Assembly: GCF_900314695.1 (NCBI RefSeq)
Contig: NZ_OMWD01000021.1
Location: 1-40,150, forward strand
DNA: 40,150 nucleotides
Direction: 5' to 3'
Source of the DNA: an uncultured Methanobrevibacter sp.
GTDB taxonomy: Archaea; Methanobacteriota; Methanobacteria; Methanobacteriales; Methanobacteriaceae
Shown here: one piece after another, positions 23,975-34,183 of the stretch
How the letters are laid out: each line of letters begins with the position of its first letter
How positions within the stretch are numbered: position 1 is the first letter of the stretch
Notes under the pieces: model-generated
What the model was told of the DNA's origin: nothing
Seen by the model: only the letters and a program-made list of their open reading frames with translations
The model's database searches: none
Position numbers and translations under genes: made by a program

Positions 23975-25570
23975 ATGAAGAGTAGGAATAAAACAATACT
24001 ACTAATTTCAATGTTAGTAATGTTAATCTGCTGTGTAAGCGCAGTAAGTGCAACAGACGCAGACAACATTACCGTACCTGATGATACTCCTGTCATTGAA
24101 ATAGATGATGCTGTAGATTCAGTAGATGAAGTTAAAATCGATGAAAACGATAACGGTGATGACAATCCAGTAACCACCTCAAAAGCAGTTACTGTAACTG
24201 ACACTGATTATAGCAAATGTTTTGACAGTAATGGTTACTTGAATGATGATGCTGTTACTGAATTGACATTTAGTGGAAACTTTAGTGCAAAAAGTTTCGG
24301 AAACTTTAAAATTAATAAAACAATTCCATTAAATGTTGCAGGAGCAACCTTTAATGATGTAAGTTTTGATTTATTGGCTGATAACTTAGTTTTAGACGGT
24401 GCTAGATTTGTTTACAATTCACATGGTGCTGTTGTTTATGTTGACTCAGATAATGATGTCGTACAAAACTTAAACATTGTTGTAAATACTCCAAGTACTG
24501 CTGATACCTTTGCGATACTTGTTGAAAATTCTAAAAATGTACAAATATTAAATAATGTAATTACATATACTGCTTCAACTGCTAATCAAAATTGTTATAA
24601 TCATGTGATTAGAGTTGATGGTGGAAAAAATGTGACTGTCTCAAGAAACAATATAACTGCTTACTTGCCTTTAAAAAAAGTAGACTTTGACCAACCTTAC
24701 CCAAGTATCTACACTGACAAAGTTGCTGGTGTAGCTGTACAATCCTCCAATGAGTTTAAATTTACTTATAATAGATTATTAGTAAATGTATCAGTAACTA
24801 ATTATGATTATCCGACATTAGATGCATTAATTATTGTGGATTCTAATAACTCATACATTGGTCACAATACAATTATTGAGATTGATGATGAAACCGAAGA
24901 AGGGAATAATAATTATTTATATGCAATTGATATTTACCAATGTTATGATATAACTATAGATGATAATAATATTACTTTAGAAAGTAAAGGCGGATCTATT
25001 ATTCCAGGTACTAATAATGGTACTGGTACAGCATATGGTATTCAGTTAACTGGTGGTCATACTGGTGTAACAATATCTAATAATTATATTCATACTTCTA
25101 ATAACGGTCCAAATGCAGGTATCTACTCACAAAACTTTATGGGTAGAACTGAGTTAACAATTACTGATAACACTATTTATGTTGAAGGTAATGCTGGAGA
25201 ACATGAATGGTCATTAGTAACTGGTATGGAATTAGGCGATGACTATGCATATGTTGAGGGTAATACAATTACTGTAGTAAATAAAGCTCCTTATGAATCA
25301 GGAGATAATGCATATGGTATAAGTTATTCTCAATGGACTCCAAATGTTCATGTCTATGAAATCTATGATAATACAGTAACAGTAACAAATGGGGATTATG
25401 CAGTATATCTATTAAGTGCTGATGATACTAATGTCAATAATAATTGTTTAGATACAACAAATTATTGTTGTGACAATGCAGTTATTATTGGTAGTGGTTC
25501 CAATAATGATGTTTCAGATAATTATTGTACCCAATGTTCAAATTGTCCAAATTGTTCAGGGTGCCATTAA
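23975..25570 (+). CDS. Secreted beta-helix adhesin-like protein with Cys-rich tail
   Basis: A signal peptide (about 1-27: KTILLISMLVMLICCVSAVSA) is followed by an acidic spacer and a right-handed parallel beta-helix of the pectate-lyase/NosD type (about 100-500; repeated turns such as NVTVSRNNITAYL, DITIDDNNITLE, GVTISNNYIHTSN). At 531 residues it is far shorter than its neighbours and lacks the Ig-like repeats and basic C-terminal domain that end the other three. Instead it finishes with NYCTQCSNCPNCSGCH, five cysteines spaced exactly every three residues (518-530). The ribosome binding site is GAGGTT. It is the first gene of the adhesin array and ends in a clear terminator. It is probably cell-surface or released; ligand unknown. 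Confidence 0.85.
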   Translation: MKSRNKTILLISMLVMLICCVSAVSATDADNITVPDDTPVIEIDDAVDSVDEVKIDENDNGDDNPVTTSKAVTVTDTDYSKCFDSNGYLNDDAVTELTFSGNFSAKSFGNFKINKTIPLNVAGATFNDVSFDLLADNLVLDGARFVYNSHGAVVYVDSDNDVVQNLNIVVNTPSTADTFAILVENSKNVQILNNVITYTASTANQNCYNHVIRVDGGKNVTVSRNNITAYLPLKKVDFDQPYPSIYTDKVAGVAVQSSNEFKFTYNRLLVNVSVTNYDYPTLDALIIVDSNNSYIGHNTIIEIDDETEEGNNNYLYAIDIYQCYDITIDDNNITLESKGGSIIPGTNNGTGTAYGIQLTGGHTGVTISNNYIHTSNNGPNAGIYSQNFMGRTELTITDNTIYVEGNAGEHEWSLVTGMELGDDYAYVEGNTITVVNKAPYESGDNAYGISYSQWTPNVHVYEIYDNTVTVTNGDYAVYLLSADDTNVNNNCLDTTNYCCDNAVIIGSGSNNDVSDNYCTQCSNCPNCSGCH

Positions 25571-25593
25571 AAAACAATGTTAAAATATTTTAA

Positions 25594-25620
25594 TGAGGGT
25601 AATGATTAACATTACCCTCA
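25594..25620 (+). terminator. Hairpin after the first adhesin
   Basis: Perfect 11-bp stem (TGAGGGTAATG 25594-25604, CATTACCCTCA 25610-25620, loop ATTAA), only 13 bases before the next ATG. No strong T-run follows, so it may be a partial terminator or a leader structure of the next gene. Confidence 0.5.
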
Positions 25621-25632
25621 ATTGATGATAAA

Positions 25633-28434
25633 ATGAAGATAAAGTATTTTTTTATATTTATATTTATATTATTAGTAATCGGATCAATTGGTTCAATTTC
25701 AGCAATTGATGTGAATTCATCTACTTTTACAGAGGATATTGCTTCAAATCAATTTAATATTGATAATAATATTGATCTAGAATTAACTAATGATGAACCA
25801 ATCTTTTCTCAAGTGGATAACATTAATGGGGTAAGTCAACCTGAAGATTCACGTGAAATATATGTTGGTCAGAATATTACTGAAAATGGTGGAAATGGAT
25901 CTTATGAAAATCCATTTTCTACATTAGATTTAGCTTGTAAAAATGTTAGTGGTGAAGATAAAGTAACTGTAAATATATTTAATGGAACATATTATATTGG
26001 GTCTGAATTAAAATTTAACACAAATAATTTATTTATTCAAGGAATAAATGGTAAAGTTGTGATAAAAAACATGTATGACCAAACCAAAGCAAAACAGTCT
26101 TTTGGTTTGACTTCATCTTCAGCAAATTTTACAATATCCAACATTATTTTTGATGCTTCACAATGGTCTAAAGGATACTCAACAAGGCAATGGTTTGTTG
26201 CATTTTATGGAAATGCAAATATAGGAACTTTTATTAATTGTACATTTACTGGAAAAACATATGCAACTGGAGTAAAAAAAGAATTTAATGTGAATTACAT
26301 TAATTGTACTTTTAATTATTATGGAATGAATAAACTTTTTTATAATACTCTTGGGGATAAATTAGATATTACATATTGTATTATAAATAATTGTATTTTT
26401 TTATTACCTGATGTTGAAATGATTTCATCATCTATATATTCAAATAAAAATATTACATTAAATAATATTTGGTTTGGTCAAAATTCTATTCCTGATTATA
26501 TGAAAGGGATTTCCGGTTTAGATAGTACGGGTAGTCGTATTGACCCAATAGATATTTCAGTAGAACAATATGCAATTTTTTCCTTTTCTGAAAATTACAT
26601 GGGTAATAATCAATATGAGATAATAGGTAAATTATGTTGGAATGGAACTAATGATACTGTAGGAACTACTTTTAATTTTTCTCCAATGACTGTCAATTTA
26701 ACATCAGCTACTGGTGAAATTGTATCAAGTGTTACTTTAGAAAACGGAATGTTTAGAGTTGTTTATACAAGTAATTCCTCAGATAATACTGTTACTGCTA
26801 AATTGGATTATGAAACTATTGATTTAAACTTTACAAATGTTGATATTAATTTGGATGCTCCAGGTATTTACTATGGGGATGACCAAAAGATTGCAATAAC
26901 ATTGCCTCAAGCAACAAATTCTACAATTAATATCACAGTCAATAATAAAACTTATGAATTGAAGGTAAATGATTCATCATTAGCTACTTTCACTGTTCCT
27001 GAAGTTTTAAAAGAAGGAAAATATGCTGTTGAAGTGGTATTAAATGATGTTGAAAATCATATTTATGGAGTTAATTCCACAGAATTAGTTGTATCTAAAG
27101 TCGGTGATTACACTTTTACATCTATTGTTCCAACTGATGCTAAAGTAGACGACACTGTAACTATCAATGTTGAATTGCCATCAGACGCTACTGGAACTGT
27201 AATTGTAAGTGTTGGTGACAACAATTTCTCAGCTGATGCTTCAGCAAATGTTGAAATCAACATAACAGGATTAGTTGCAGGAGATAACAATATTATAGTT
27301 ACTTACTCTGGTGATGACAAATACGTTAACAAATCATCTGAAAGTATTTTAACAGCAGAAAAAGTCGAATTAGATATAACTAATGAAACTTTAAATGTTG
27401 AAACACCAGAAGGCACTGTAAACCCAGAATTCAGCATTGCCTTACCAAACGATGCAACAGGTAACTTAACAGTCATTGTTAATAACAAAACATACACTCA
27501 AGAATTAGTAAACGGTAGTGCAAAAATCACTGTTGACGATTTAACTCCAGGAGATTACAACGCAACAGTAACATACACAGGTGATGATAAATACGATGTA
27601 ATCACTACAACTACCAATTTAACAGTTCCAAAAGTGAATGTGCCAATAAACAACAATACATTAGTTACTGACACTCCAAAAGGGACCACAACACCAGAAT
27701 TCAGCATTGCTTTACCAAATGATGCAACAGGTAATCTAACCGTAACAATCAACGGTAAAAACTACACCCAAGAGTTAGTAAATGGTAGTGCAAAAGTAAC
27801 AATCCCTAACCTAACTCCAGGAGATTACAATGCAACAATAACCTACTCTGGGGATGACAAATACGATCCAATAGTGTCTAATATTGCTGTATCTGTTCCA
27901 AAACCAGTACTAACTGCTAAAAATTTCTCCATGCTATACACAAGTGGAACAAAATACACCGTACAAGTAAAAGTAGATGGAAAAGCAGTAACTGGAAAAA
28001 TAGTTAACTTTGTAATAAATGGTAAAAAAACAACTGCAAAAACCGATAAAAACGGATATGCATCTGTAAAAATTACCTTGCCTCCAAAATCAAAAGCATA
28101 CAAAGTAACTGCAAACTATTTAGGGGTAAAAGTAACCAACAAAGTAACTGTAAAAAGCATAGTCGTAGCTAAAAACCTAAAAGCTAAAAAATCAGCAAAA
28201 ACACTTAAAATCAAAGTAACTTTGAAAAAAGTAAATAAAAAATACTTAAAAGGTAAAAAAGTAACCTTAAAATTCAAAGGCAAAACCTACAAAGTAAAAA
28301 CCAATAAAAAAGGAGTTGCAACATTTACAATCAAAAAGAATGTATTAAATAAACTCAAAGTTGGTAAAAAATACTCATACAAAGTTACTTATGGAAAAGA
28401 CAGTGTAAACAAAAAAATTACAATTAAAAAATAG
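25633..28434 (+). CDS. Adhesin-like protein: beta-helix plus Ig-like repeats
   Basis: Surface protein of 933 residues. Signal peptide about 1-24. A beta-helix region from about 86 begins with the pectate-lyase-type motif GGNGSYENPFSTLDLAC and runs to about 300. From about 408 come Ig-like repeats of roughly 85-90 residues, the best two sharing EFSIALPNDATGNLTV and GDYNATVTYTGDDKYD-like endings (units near 491, 579 and 669). From about 758 come two more beta-sandwich units, the last (845-933) very lysine-rich (KAKKSAKTLKIKVTLKK). There is no LPXTG, no C-terminal membrane helix and no recognised pseudomurein-binding repeat; the basic tail may hold it to the acidic wall. The middle Ig units are near-identical at DNA level, so copy number may vary. 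Confidence 0.9.
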   Translation: MKIKYFFIFIFILLVIGSIGSISAIDVNSSTFTEDIASNQFNIDNNIDLELTNDEPIFSQVDNINGVSQPEDSREIYVGQNITENGGNGSYENPFSTLDLACKNVSGEDKVTVNIFNGTYYIGSELKFNTNNLFIQGINGKVVIKNMYDQTKAKQSFGLTSSSANFTISNIIFDASQWSKGYSTRQWFVAFYGNANIGTFINCTFTGKTYATGVKKEFNVNYINCTFNYYGMNKLFYNTLGDKLDITYCIINNCIFLLPDVEMISSSIYSNKNITLNNIWFGQNSIPDYMKGISGLDSTGSRIDPIDISVEQYAIFSFSENYMGNNQYEIIGKLCWNGTNDTVGTTFNFSPMTVNLTSATGEIVSSVTLENGMFRVVYTSNSSDNTVTAKLDYETIDLNFTNVDINLDAPGIYYGDDQKIAITLPQATNSTINITVNNKTYELKVNDSSLATFTVPEVLKEGKYAVEVVLNDVENHIYGVNSTELVVSKVGDYTFTSIVPTDAKVDDTVTINVELPSDATGTVIVSVGDNNFSADASANVEINITGLVAGDNNIIVTYSGDDKYVNKSSESILTAEKVELDITNETLNVETPEGTVNPEFSIALPNDATGNLTVIVNNKTYTQELVNGSAKITVDDLTPGDYNATVTYTGDDKYDVITTTTNLTVPKVNVPINNNTLVTDTPKGTTTPEFSIALPNDATGNLTVTINGKNYTQELVNGSAKVTIPNLTPGDYNATITYSGDDKYDPIVSNIAVSVPKPVLTAKNFSMLYTSGTKYTVQVKVDGKAVTGKIVNFVINGKKTTAKTDKNGYASVKITLPPKSKAYKVTANYLGVKVTNKVTVKSIVVAKNLKAKKSAKTLKIKVTLKKVNKKYLKGKKVTLKFKGKTYKVKTNKKGVATFTIKKNVLNKLKVGKKYSYKVTYGKDSVNKKITIKK
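28195..28247 (+). repeat. 53-bp identical block, copy 1
   Basis: From GCAAAAACACTTAAAATC to AATACTT this block is identical, base for base, to 33889-33941 in the next gene. It encodes part of the basic C-terminal domain. Confidence 0.8.
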
Positions 28435-28454
28435 GGATTTAAATTAATCCCTAT
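28431..28454 (+). terminator. Terminator after the second adhesin
   Basis: Nine-bp stem ATAGGGATT/AATCCCTAT with a six-base loop, containing the TAG stop codon in its first arm and followed by a T-rich run. Confidence 0.75.
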
Positions 28455-28494
28455 TATTTCTTTATTTTTTTTATAGTGGGAGGTTAATTGGTCT

Positions 28495-31400
28495 ATGAAT
28501 TTCAAAAATTCGTTTATTATTCTTCTTTTATTAATATTGCTTTTTTCAATTTGTTCGGTATCAGCAAATCAAGACCTAAATGATACAATAACAAAAGGTG
28601 ATTCAGCAATTGAAATAACTCCAGTAAATGAAGATATAACTTATTTAAATTCTGAAGATAATTTGTCTAATGATAAATTACTTAAATCAACACCACCGGA
28701 TTCATTAGACAATAATGATGAAATGATAATTGTTAATAATTGGGATGAATTACAGTATTATTGTTCATTAACTGATAAGGATTACACATTAAAATTAAAG
28801 GAAAATACTAATTTTTACCCAGATCCTACTGATTTTAACAGTCAAATTAAAATCAACAATAATGTTAGAATTATAGGTTCTCAAGGAGCTTATTTTGGAG
28901 ATACTTCACCGCATAGGGTTTATATTGATGATACACATCATACTGTTATAGATAATGGTGAAATAATTAATAGTTATAATCCAATTATCGTGCCAGATGA
29001 CTCAAAAATTGGCATAACTTTAGAAAACATCACATTTAAATGGATTTATATAAAAAATTTAAAACCTGATGCAATTTTCCTGCAAATGGGTGGAAATGCC
29101 AAAAATGTAATAAAAAATTGTATTTTTAAAGATAATACATTGTCTGGTGGTCATTCATGTTTAGTTTATCTTAAAAAAGGAGATGCGATATTAGAAAACT
29201 GTTCATTTACCAATTGTACAACAGATTTTGGTTGTGTAAGTTTATATGATCCTAAGTCATATACTAGTGCACGAATGACTGTTAAAGATTGTTATTTTGA
29301 AAATAATTTTGCAAGAACTGAACCTGGTTGTATAAATAACTGTGCAATATTAACAGTTTATAATACTACTTTTTATAAAAATCGTGCAGGTTATTGGGCA
29401 GGTGCAATCCACACTCACTTCTGTGCAAGTGCAACAATTTATGATTCTAACTTTACAGATAATGTGGCTGGTTGGAATGGTGGAGCATTATACACTTACA
29501 GTGATTTAAAAATATATAATTCTATATTTGATGGAAACAATTGTACTACTAATAATGGTGGTGGAGCAATTGGAGCTTGTAAACATGTTTCCGCACCCCA
29601 TATCTATATTGAAAATTCTTTATTTGAAAATAATGAGAATTTGTGCTGGGCTTTAGATGAATTATCAACTGATGGTACTGGTAGAGGTGGAGCAATTTCT
29701 TTAATGGATGAAGGCTCTTTAGAAGTCAGAAATACAACTTTTATTTCTAATGCTGCTTCAATAGGTACTGCAATATGTGCAATAGAAGCTGGAAGTTACG
29801 GATCACCGGACGTGATTATTGTCAATAATACTTTTATTAACCATACTCGTGCCGGGGATGTTTTAAAAGTTCGTGTGAAAGGTACGTTATGTAATATTTC
29901 TGATAATTATTATTTGGGCAATTCAATTGAATTTTCAAATTTAACATTAACTAAATTAAATGAAGGTAAGGAATATTCAACTTTACAAATCGCAGTTGAT
30001 TTAAAAAATCCTTCATATTATGATTCAGATATTTTGGATAAAACATTCTATGATGTTTATGTTAATGGTAAATATGTTAAAACGGTTAACTCAACAATAT
30101 TTACATTAGACTTTGGTGATTTGGACATTTGCAATGTTTATGTGATTCCAACAATTTCCAATAAAAAATCAAATGAGGTAACACTTGTAAGTACCCGTGA
30201 ATATATTTTTGTCTCTAAACAAGGTAGTGACAACAATAATGGAACTACAAGAGATATACCGGTAAAAACTATTAAAAAAGCATTAGAGCTAGCTCGAAAT
30301 TGTCAAAATATTATTGTTTTAGATGGAGATTACAGTGAAAATGTTGAAATTGATTATGATGTATCTTTAAAAGGAGAAAATGATGCAACATTAACTGATA
30401 AAATGTCTTTTGATGTTAATGCCAATAATTTCATCTTAAAAAATATCAATATTAAAAATTTAAATTCAAATCAATTCATCAAACAAAGCACAGGTAATCT
30501 AATTATTGATAATTGTATTTTTGAAAATAACCAAATATCTGAATTAATACAATCCAACTCAATAAAAATTACAAACTCAATCATACAAAATACCAAAGGA
30601 TTAGTTATAAGTAGTAGTGGCTTATCAACAATTACCAACTCCATATTGTTAAACAATACTAATTTGATTAGTAGTAATGCTAATTATGATTTTGATGTTA
30701 ATTGGTGGGGTAACACTTTGGAAAATTTCCTGGAAAAACCATTTAATAACATTAACAACTGGTTGGTATTAAATGCAACAAGCAACTGTAATTCTTTAGA
30801 AGTAAATCAAGTAGCTTTAATCAATTTTGGATTTTACTTATTTGAAAACAATACTGTTTCTAAATATAACAATTTAAGAGATATTGATTTAAAGATCACT
30901 CCAATAAACGGTACTTCTATCAACAAAACTTCAACAAACTCAAAAATAGAATATACACTAACTTCACTAAACAATGGCGAATTAATAGCAGAATACAAGA
31001 ATATTAAAATAATCGTTAGTTTTGATTTTGTTAAAACAAATCCAAAAGTAGGAGTTCAAACTGAAAATATCATGTTTGGTGATGATTTAACAGTTAAAGT
31101 AACACTTCCAAAGGATGCAACAGGAAACATAACTGTAACTGTTGGCAATTCAAGTCAAAATAAAATAATCGATTCTAATAATTTGGTTTTCACATTCAAC
31201 AATTTAAAAGCCAATAATTATGATATTGTCGTAGTGTATTTTGGTGATGATAAGTATCTATCCAAAGAAATTACTACTCAATCAAGTGTTTTAAAATATA
31301 ATTCTACTACTGCTTTGGATATTGGTGTTTTTAATGTAGATGAGGACGTTATCTTGACAATCACTACTTTAAGTGATGCAACAGGAAATATCACACTTAA

Positions 31401-34128
31401 AATCAACGATAAAATCGAAACTTTAACATTAAACAACTCAAAAGCAACATACACTATTAAAAACATTAAAAGAGGGGATTATCTTATCTCTGTTATTTAT
31501 AATGGTGATGATAAATATCTAAAAAGCAATGATACTAAATTCATTGAAGTAGATAATTTAAATGCAACACTTGCTGTAGATATTGATGATATTGTTTACG
31601 GACAGGATGCTGTAGTTCAAGTTGTTTTAAATGATGATGCAACTGGTAATATCACTGTTAGTGTTGATGGCATATCAAATACTGTTATTGTAAAAGATGG
31701 TAAGGCAACTGTTAAAATTAGTAATTTGGAAGCTGGTTTAAAAGAAGCTACTGTATTTTATACTGGTGATGATACTTACTTCAACAAGACAGTGTCACAA
31801 AATTTCACAATAAATAAAGCTGAACTGGTATTTGACATTACATCTGATGATATTAAAATAGGTCAGGATGCAATTGTCCATATCAGAGTTCCTGCAAAAA
31901 CCACAGGTACTTTTACAATTGGCAGTGATATAATTACCCTTCCAATGTCTGGTATCATTGATTACATTATTTCTGATTTGGAAATCGGTGAATATGATAT
32001 TACTGCAGTTTATAATGGAAATAATTACAATACTGTTTCAAATTCAACTTCATTTAGAGTTTTAGAATATCCTTCCCCTCAATGGGCAAATGAAGGGCAA
32101 AACAGTCAAAATACTGGTCAATCACCATACGAAAGCAACACCAACGGAGAAATAGCATGGTTTATTCAAATCAATAATGAAATCATTGGTAATTTAGTAA
32201 TTGACAGTGAAGGAAACATTTATGTTGCAACTCATTCTGTAATCTATTCCTTTGATTGTAATGGTGATTTGAGATGGAATTATTCTTCTGAATCATTGGA
32301 AGGTAATTTCTCAGGTTTGTCTATTGGTCGTGACGTAATCGTATCTCCAAGTGAAGGAGACACATTATACTTCATAAACCAAACCAATGGATTAAAATAT
32401 GGTTCATCAAATCTGTATCAGGGATCCAGTGCATTTGCTCCAATCATTGATTCAAATGCTAATTTATATGTTGTTAGTGAATATCAGCATGACTCAAACA
32501 GTTATAAATTGGTTAAAATTCCATATAAGTCATGGGAGTATGGTGGAGAAATTATATCTGTTGATTTGGGAAATGTCAAGCCGTTGACTGCTCCTGTTGT
32601 CAGTGATGATTTGATTGTTGTTTTATCTGAAGGTAGGCTTAGGGTAATTGATGCAAAAACTTTACAAACTAAATTCATCAAAGCAGGTAATTACGCAAAT
32701 ATAAAACCTGTCATTGGCGAAGGCAATATTGTTTATGCTTTTTTAAGTGATTCTATTGTTGCATATTCCATATCTGGTTCTCAATTATGGAAAACTAAAG
32801 TAACTGGTGGTGTTGGAAATAAATTAGTATTGGATTGTGAAAAAGGATTGTATTCAATCAATTCCAAAGGCAACTTATATAGGTATGATTTGATTAATGG
32901 TAAAGAATCATTAATATCCAGTTTAAAAGTTACTTCTGGTGTTTTAATTGGAAATAATGGTAATTTGTATCTTGCATCTGATGATACTTTTTATGAGTTA
33001 AATTCCAATGGTGAAATATTGTGGAAATCAACTATTGACTCTAATATTAACGGTAATCCTGTAATGGATGAAAAAGGAACAGTTTATGTTACTTCACAGG
33101 ATAACAAAATCTATGCTTTAACACACGTTGAGTTAAAAGATCCTAATCTCATTGTCAATGTAGATGATAAATATATTACTGTGGATATTGACAGTCAGGC
33201 TACTGGTGATGTAATTTTCACTCTCGAAGGGAATGAATATAAAAATATTTTCAATAAGTCTATTGAAGATTTAAGTTCTGGAAGTTATCAATTAAACATT
33301 TCCTTTGCTGGTGATGGAAGATTTAATAGTGTTTCTAAAGTGATTAATTTTACAGTAAAACCTAAAGTTTTACCTGAAATTGAATCCAGTAAAAAAGATA
33401 CTGTTTCTGTTAGTCTTCCAAGTGATGCAACAGGTCAACTGACTGTAACTGTTGGAAATAAAACATACACTCAGGAATTGGTTAATGGTAAAGCATCAAT
33501 TTATGTTCCAGGTTTAGATTCAAGCAGTAATGTAGTTATTAGTTATTCTGGTGAGGGTAAATATGCTTCATTTACAAGGGAAGTTAATGTTGCATCTACT
33601 AAAGTAAAATTAACTGGCAGTAACTTAAACATGCTTTATACAAGTGGAAGTTATTATAAGGTTAAACTAACACAAAATGATGTTGCTTTAGTTGGAAAAA
33701 CTGTTACTTTTGTTGTTAATGGCAAAAAGATAACTGGTGTAACTGATAAGAATGGAATTGCTTCTGTTAAAATAACACTTGCTCCAAAAACATACACTGT
33801 AACTGCACAGTATAGTAGTGTTAAGGTGTCTAATAAGGTAGTTGTTAAAAGCATTGTGTCTGCTAAGAATATAAATGCTAAAAAGTCTGCAAAAACACTT
33901 AAAATCAAAGTAACTTTGAAAAAAGTAAATAAAAAATACTTGAAAGGTAAAAAGGTAACTTTAAAGTTCAATAAAAAGACTTTTAAAGTAAAAACCAATA
34001 AAAAAGGTGTTGCAACTTTTACAATCAAAAATAGCATTTATAAAAAGTTAAAAGTAGGTAAAAAGTATACTTATCAAGTAACTTACCTAAAAAACACAGT
34101 TAAAAAGTCTATAAAATTTAAAAAATAA
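28495..34128 (+). CDS. Giant adhesin-like protein: beta-helix, Ig-like repeats, PQQ-type propeller
   Basis: Surface protein of 1877 residues. Signal peptide about 1-25 (FIILLLLILLFSICSVSA). A first beta-helix (about 130-470) includes GWNGGALYTYSDLKIYNSIF and NNGGGAIGACKH. A second (about 576-760) opens with GSDNNNGTTRDIPVKTIKKA. Ig-like repeats cover about 850-1190 (DATGNITVTV, GDDKYL). A seven-bladed-looking PQQ-type beta-propeller covers about 1195-1545 (IDSEGNIYVATHSVIYSFD, VTSQDNKIYALT). Further Ig-like units and a lysine-rich C-terminal domain end it. The propeller between Ig blocks is unusual for an adhesin and could bind a ligand or a metal. The ribosome binding site is GGAGGT, ten bases from the ATG. 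The following gene is a full-length paralogue. Confidence 0.9.
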   Translation: MNFKNSFIILLLLILLFSICSVSANQDLNDTITKGDSAIEITPVNEDITYLNSEDNLSNDKLLKSTPPDSLDNNDEMIIVNNWDELQYYCSLTDKDYTLKLKENTNFYPDPTDFNSQIKINNNVRIIGSQGAYFGDTSPHRVYIDDTHHTVIDNGEIINSYNPIIVPDDSKIGITLENITFKWIYIKNLKPDAIFLQMGGNAKNVIKNCIFKDNTLSGGHSCLVYLKKGDAILENCSFTNCTTDFGCVSLYDPKSYTSARMTVKDCYFENNFARTEPGCINNCAILTVYNTTFYKNRAGYWAGAIHTHFCASATIYDSNFTDNVAGWNGGALYTYSDLKIYNSIFDGNNCTTNNGGGAIGACKHVSAPHIYIENSLFENNENLCWALDELSTDGTGRGGAISLMDEGSLEVRNTTFISNAASIGTAICAIEAGSYGSPDVIIVNNTFINHTRAGDVLKVRVKGTLCNISDNYYLGNSIEFSNLTLTKLNEGKEYSTLQIAVDLKNPSYYDSDILDKTFYDVYVNGKYVKTVNSTIFTLDFGDLDICNVYVIPTISNKKSNEVTLVSTREYIFVSKQGSDNNNGTTRDIPVKTIKKALELARNCQNIIVLDGDYSENVEIDYDVSLKGENDATLTDKMSFDVNANNFILKNINIKNLNSNQFIKQSTGNLIIDNCIFENNQISELIQSNSIKITNSIIQNTKGLVISSSGLSTITNSILLNNTNLISSNANYDFDVNWWGNTLENFLEKPFNNINNWLVLNATSNCNSLEVNQVALINFGFYLFENNTVSKYNNLRDIDLKITPINGTSINKTSTNSKIEYTLTSLNNGELIAEYKNIKIIVSFDFVKTNPKVGVQTENIMFGDDLTVKVTLPKDATGNITVTVGNSSQNKIIDSNNLVFTFNNLKANNYDIVVVYFGDDKYLSKEITTQSSVLKYNSTTALDIGVFNVDEDVILTITTLSDATGNITLKINDKIETLTLNNSKATYTIKNIKRGDYLISVIYNGDDKYLKSNDTKFIEVDNLNATLAVDIDDIVYGQDAVVQVVLNDDATGNITVSVDGISNTVIVKDGKATVKISNLEAGLKEATVFYTGDDTYFNKTVSQNFTINKAELVFDITSDDIKIGQDAIVHIRVPAKTTGTFTIGSDIITLPMSGIIDYIISDLEIGEYDITAVYNGNNYNTVSNSTSFRVLEYPSPQWANEGQNSQNTGQSPYESNTNGEIAWFIQINNEIIGNLVIDSEGNIYVATHSVIYSFDCNGDLRWNYSSESLEGNFSGLSIGRDVIVSPSEGDTLYFINQTNGLKYGSSNLYQGSSAFAPIIDSNANLYVVSEYQHDSNSYKLVKIPYKSWEYGGEIISVDLGNVKPLTAPVVSDDLIVVLSEGRLRVIDAKTLQTKFIKAGNYANIKPVIGEGNIVYAFLSDSIVAYSISGSQLWKTKVTGGVGNKLVLDCEKGLYSINSKGNLYRYDLINGKESLISSLKVTSGVLIGNNGNLYLASDDTFYELNSNGEILWKSTIDSNINGNPVMDEKGTVYVTSQDNKIYALTHVELKDPNLIVNVDDKYITVDIDSQATGDVIFTLEGNEYKNIFNKSIEDLSSGSYQLNISFAGDGRFNSVSKVINFTVKPKVLPEIESSKKDTVSVSLPSDATGQLTVTVGNKTYTQELVNGKASIYVPGLDSSSNVVISYSGEGKYASFTREVNVASTKVKLTGSNLNMLYTSGSYYKVKLTQNDVALVGKTVTFVVNGKKITGVTDKNGIASVKITLAPKTYTVTAQYSSVKVSNKVVVKSIVSAKNINAKKSAKTLKIKVTLKKVNKKYLKGKKVTLKFNKKTFKVKTNKKGVATFTIKNSIYKKLKVGKKYTYQVTYLKNTVKKSIKFKK
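33889..33941 (+). repeat. 53-bp identical block, copy 2
   Basis: Identical to 28195-28247. The sequence around it is similar but not identical, as expected for a gene-conversion tract or strong recent copying. Confidence 0.8.
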
Positions 34129-34154
34129 AAATAGGAATAATGTTTCCTATTTTT
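34127..34154 (+). terminator. Terminator after the third adhesin
   Basis: Eleven-bp stem AAAAATAGGAA/TTCCTATTTTT with loop TAATGT, starting in the stop codon and running into T residues. Confidence 0.75.
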
Positions 34155-34183
34155 TTCTTATTTTTTTTAGGAAGTGAATTTTT

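Noticed and set aside
26855..27900. Repeats considered as a CRISPR array
   Set aside because: They are in-frame Ig-like protein repeats of about 85-90 codons. No short direct repeats with unique spacers occur anywhere in the window.
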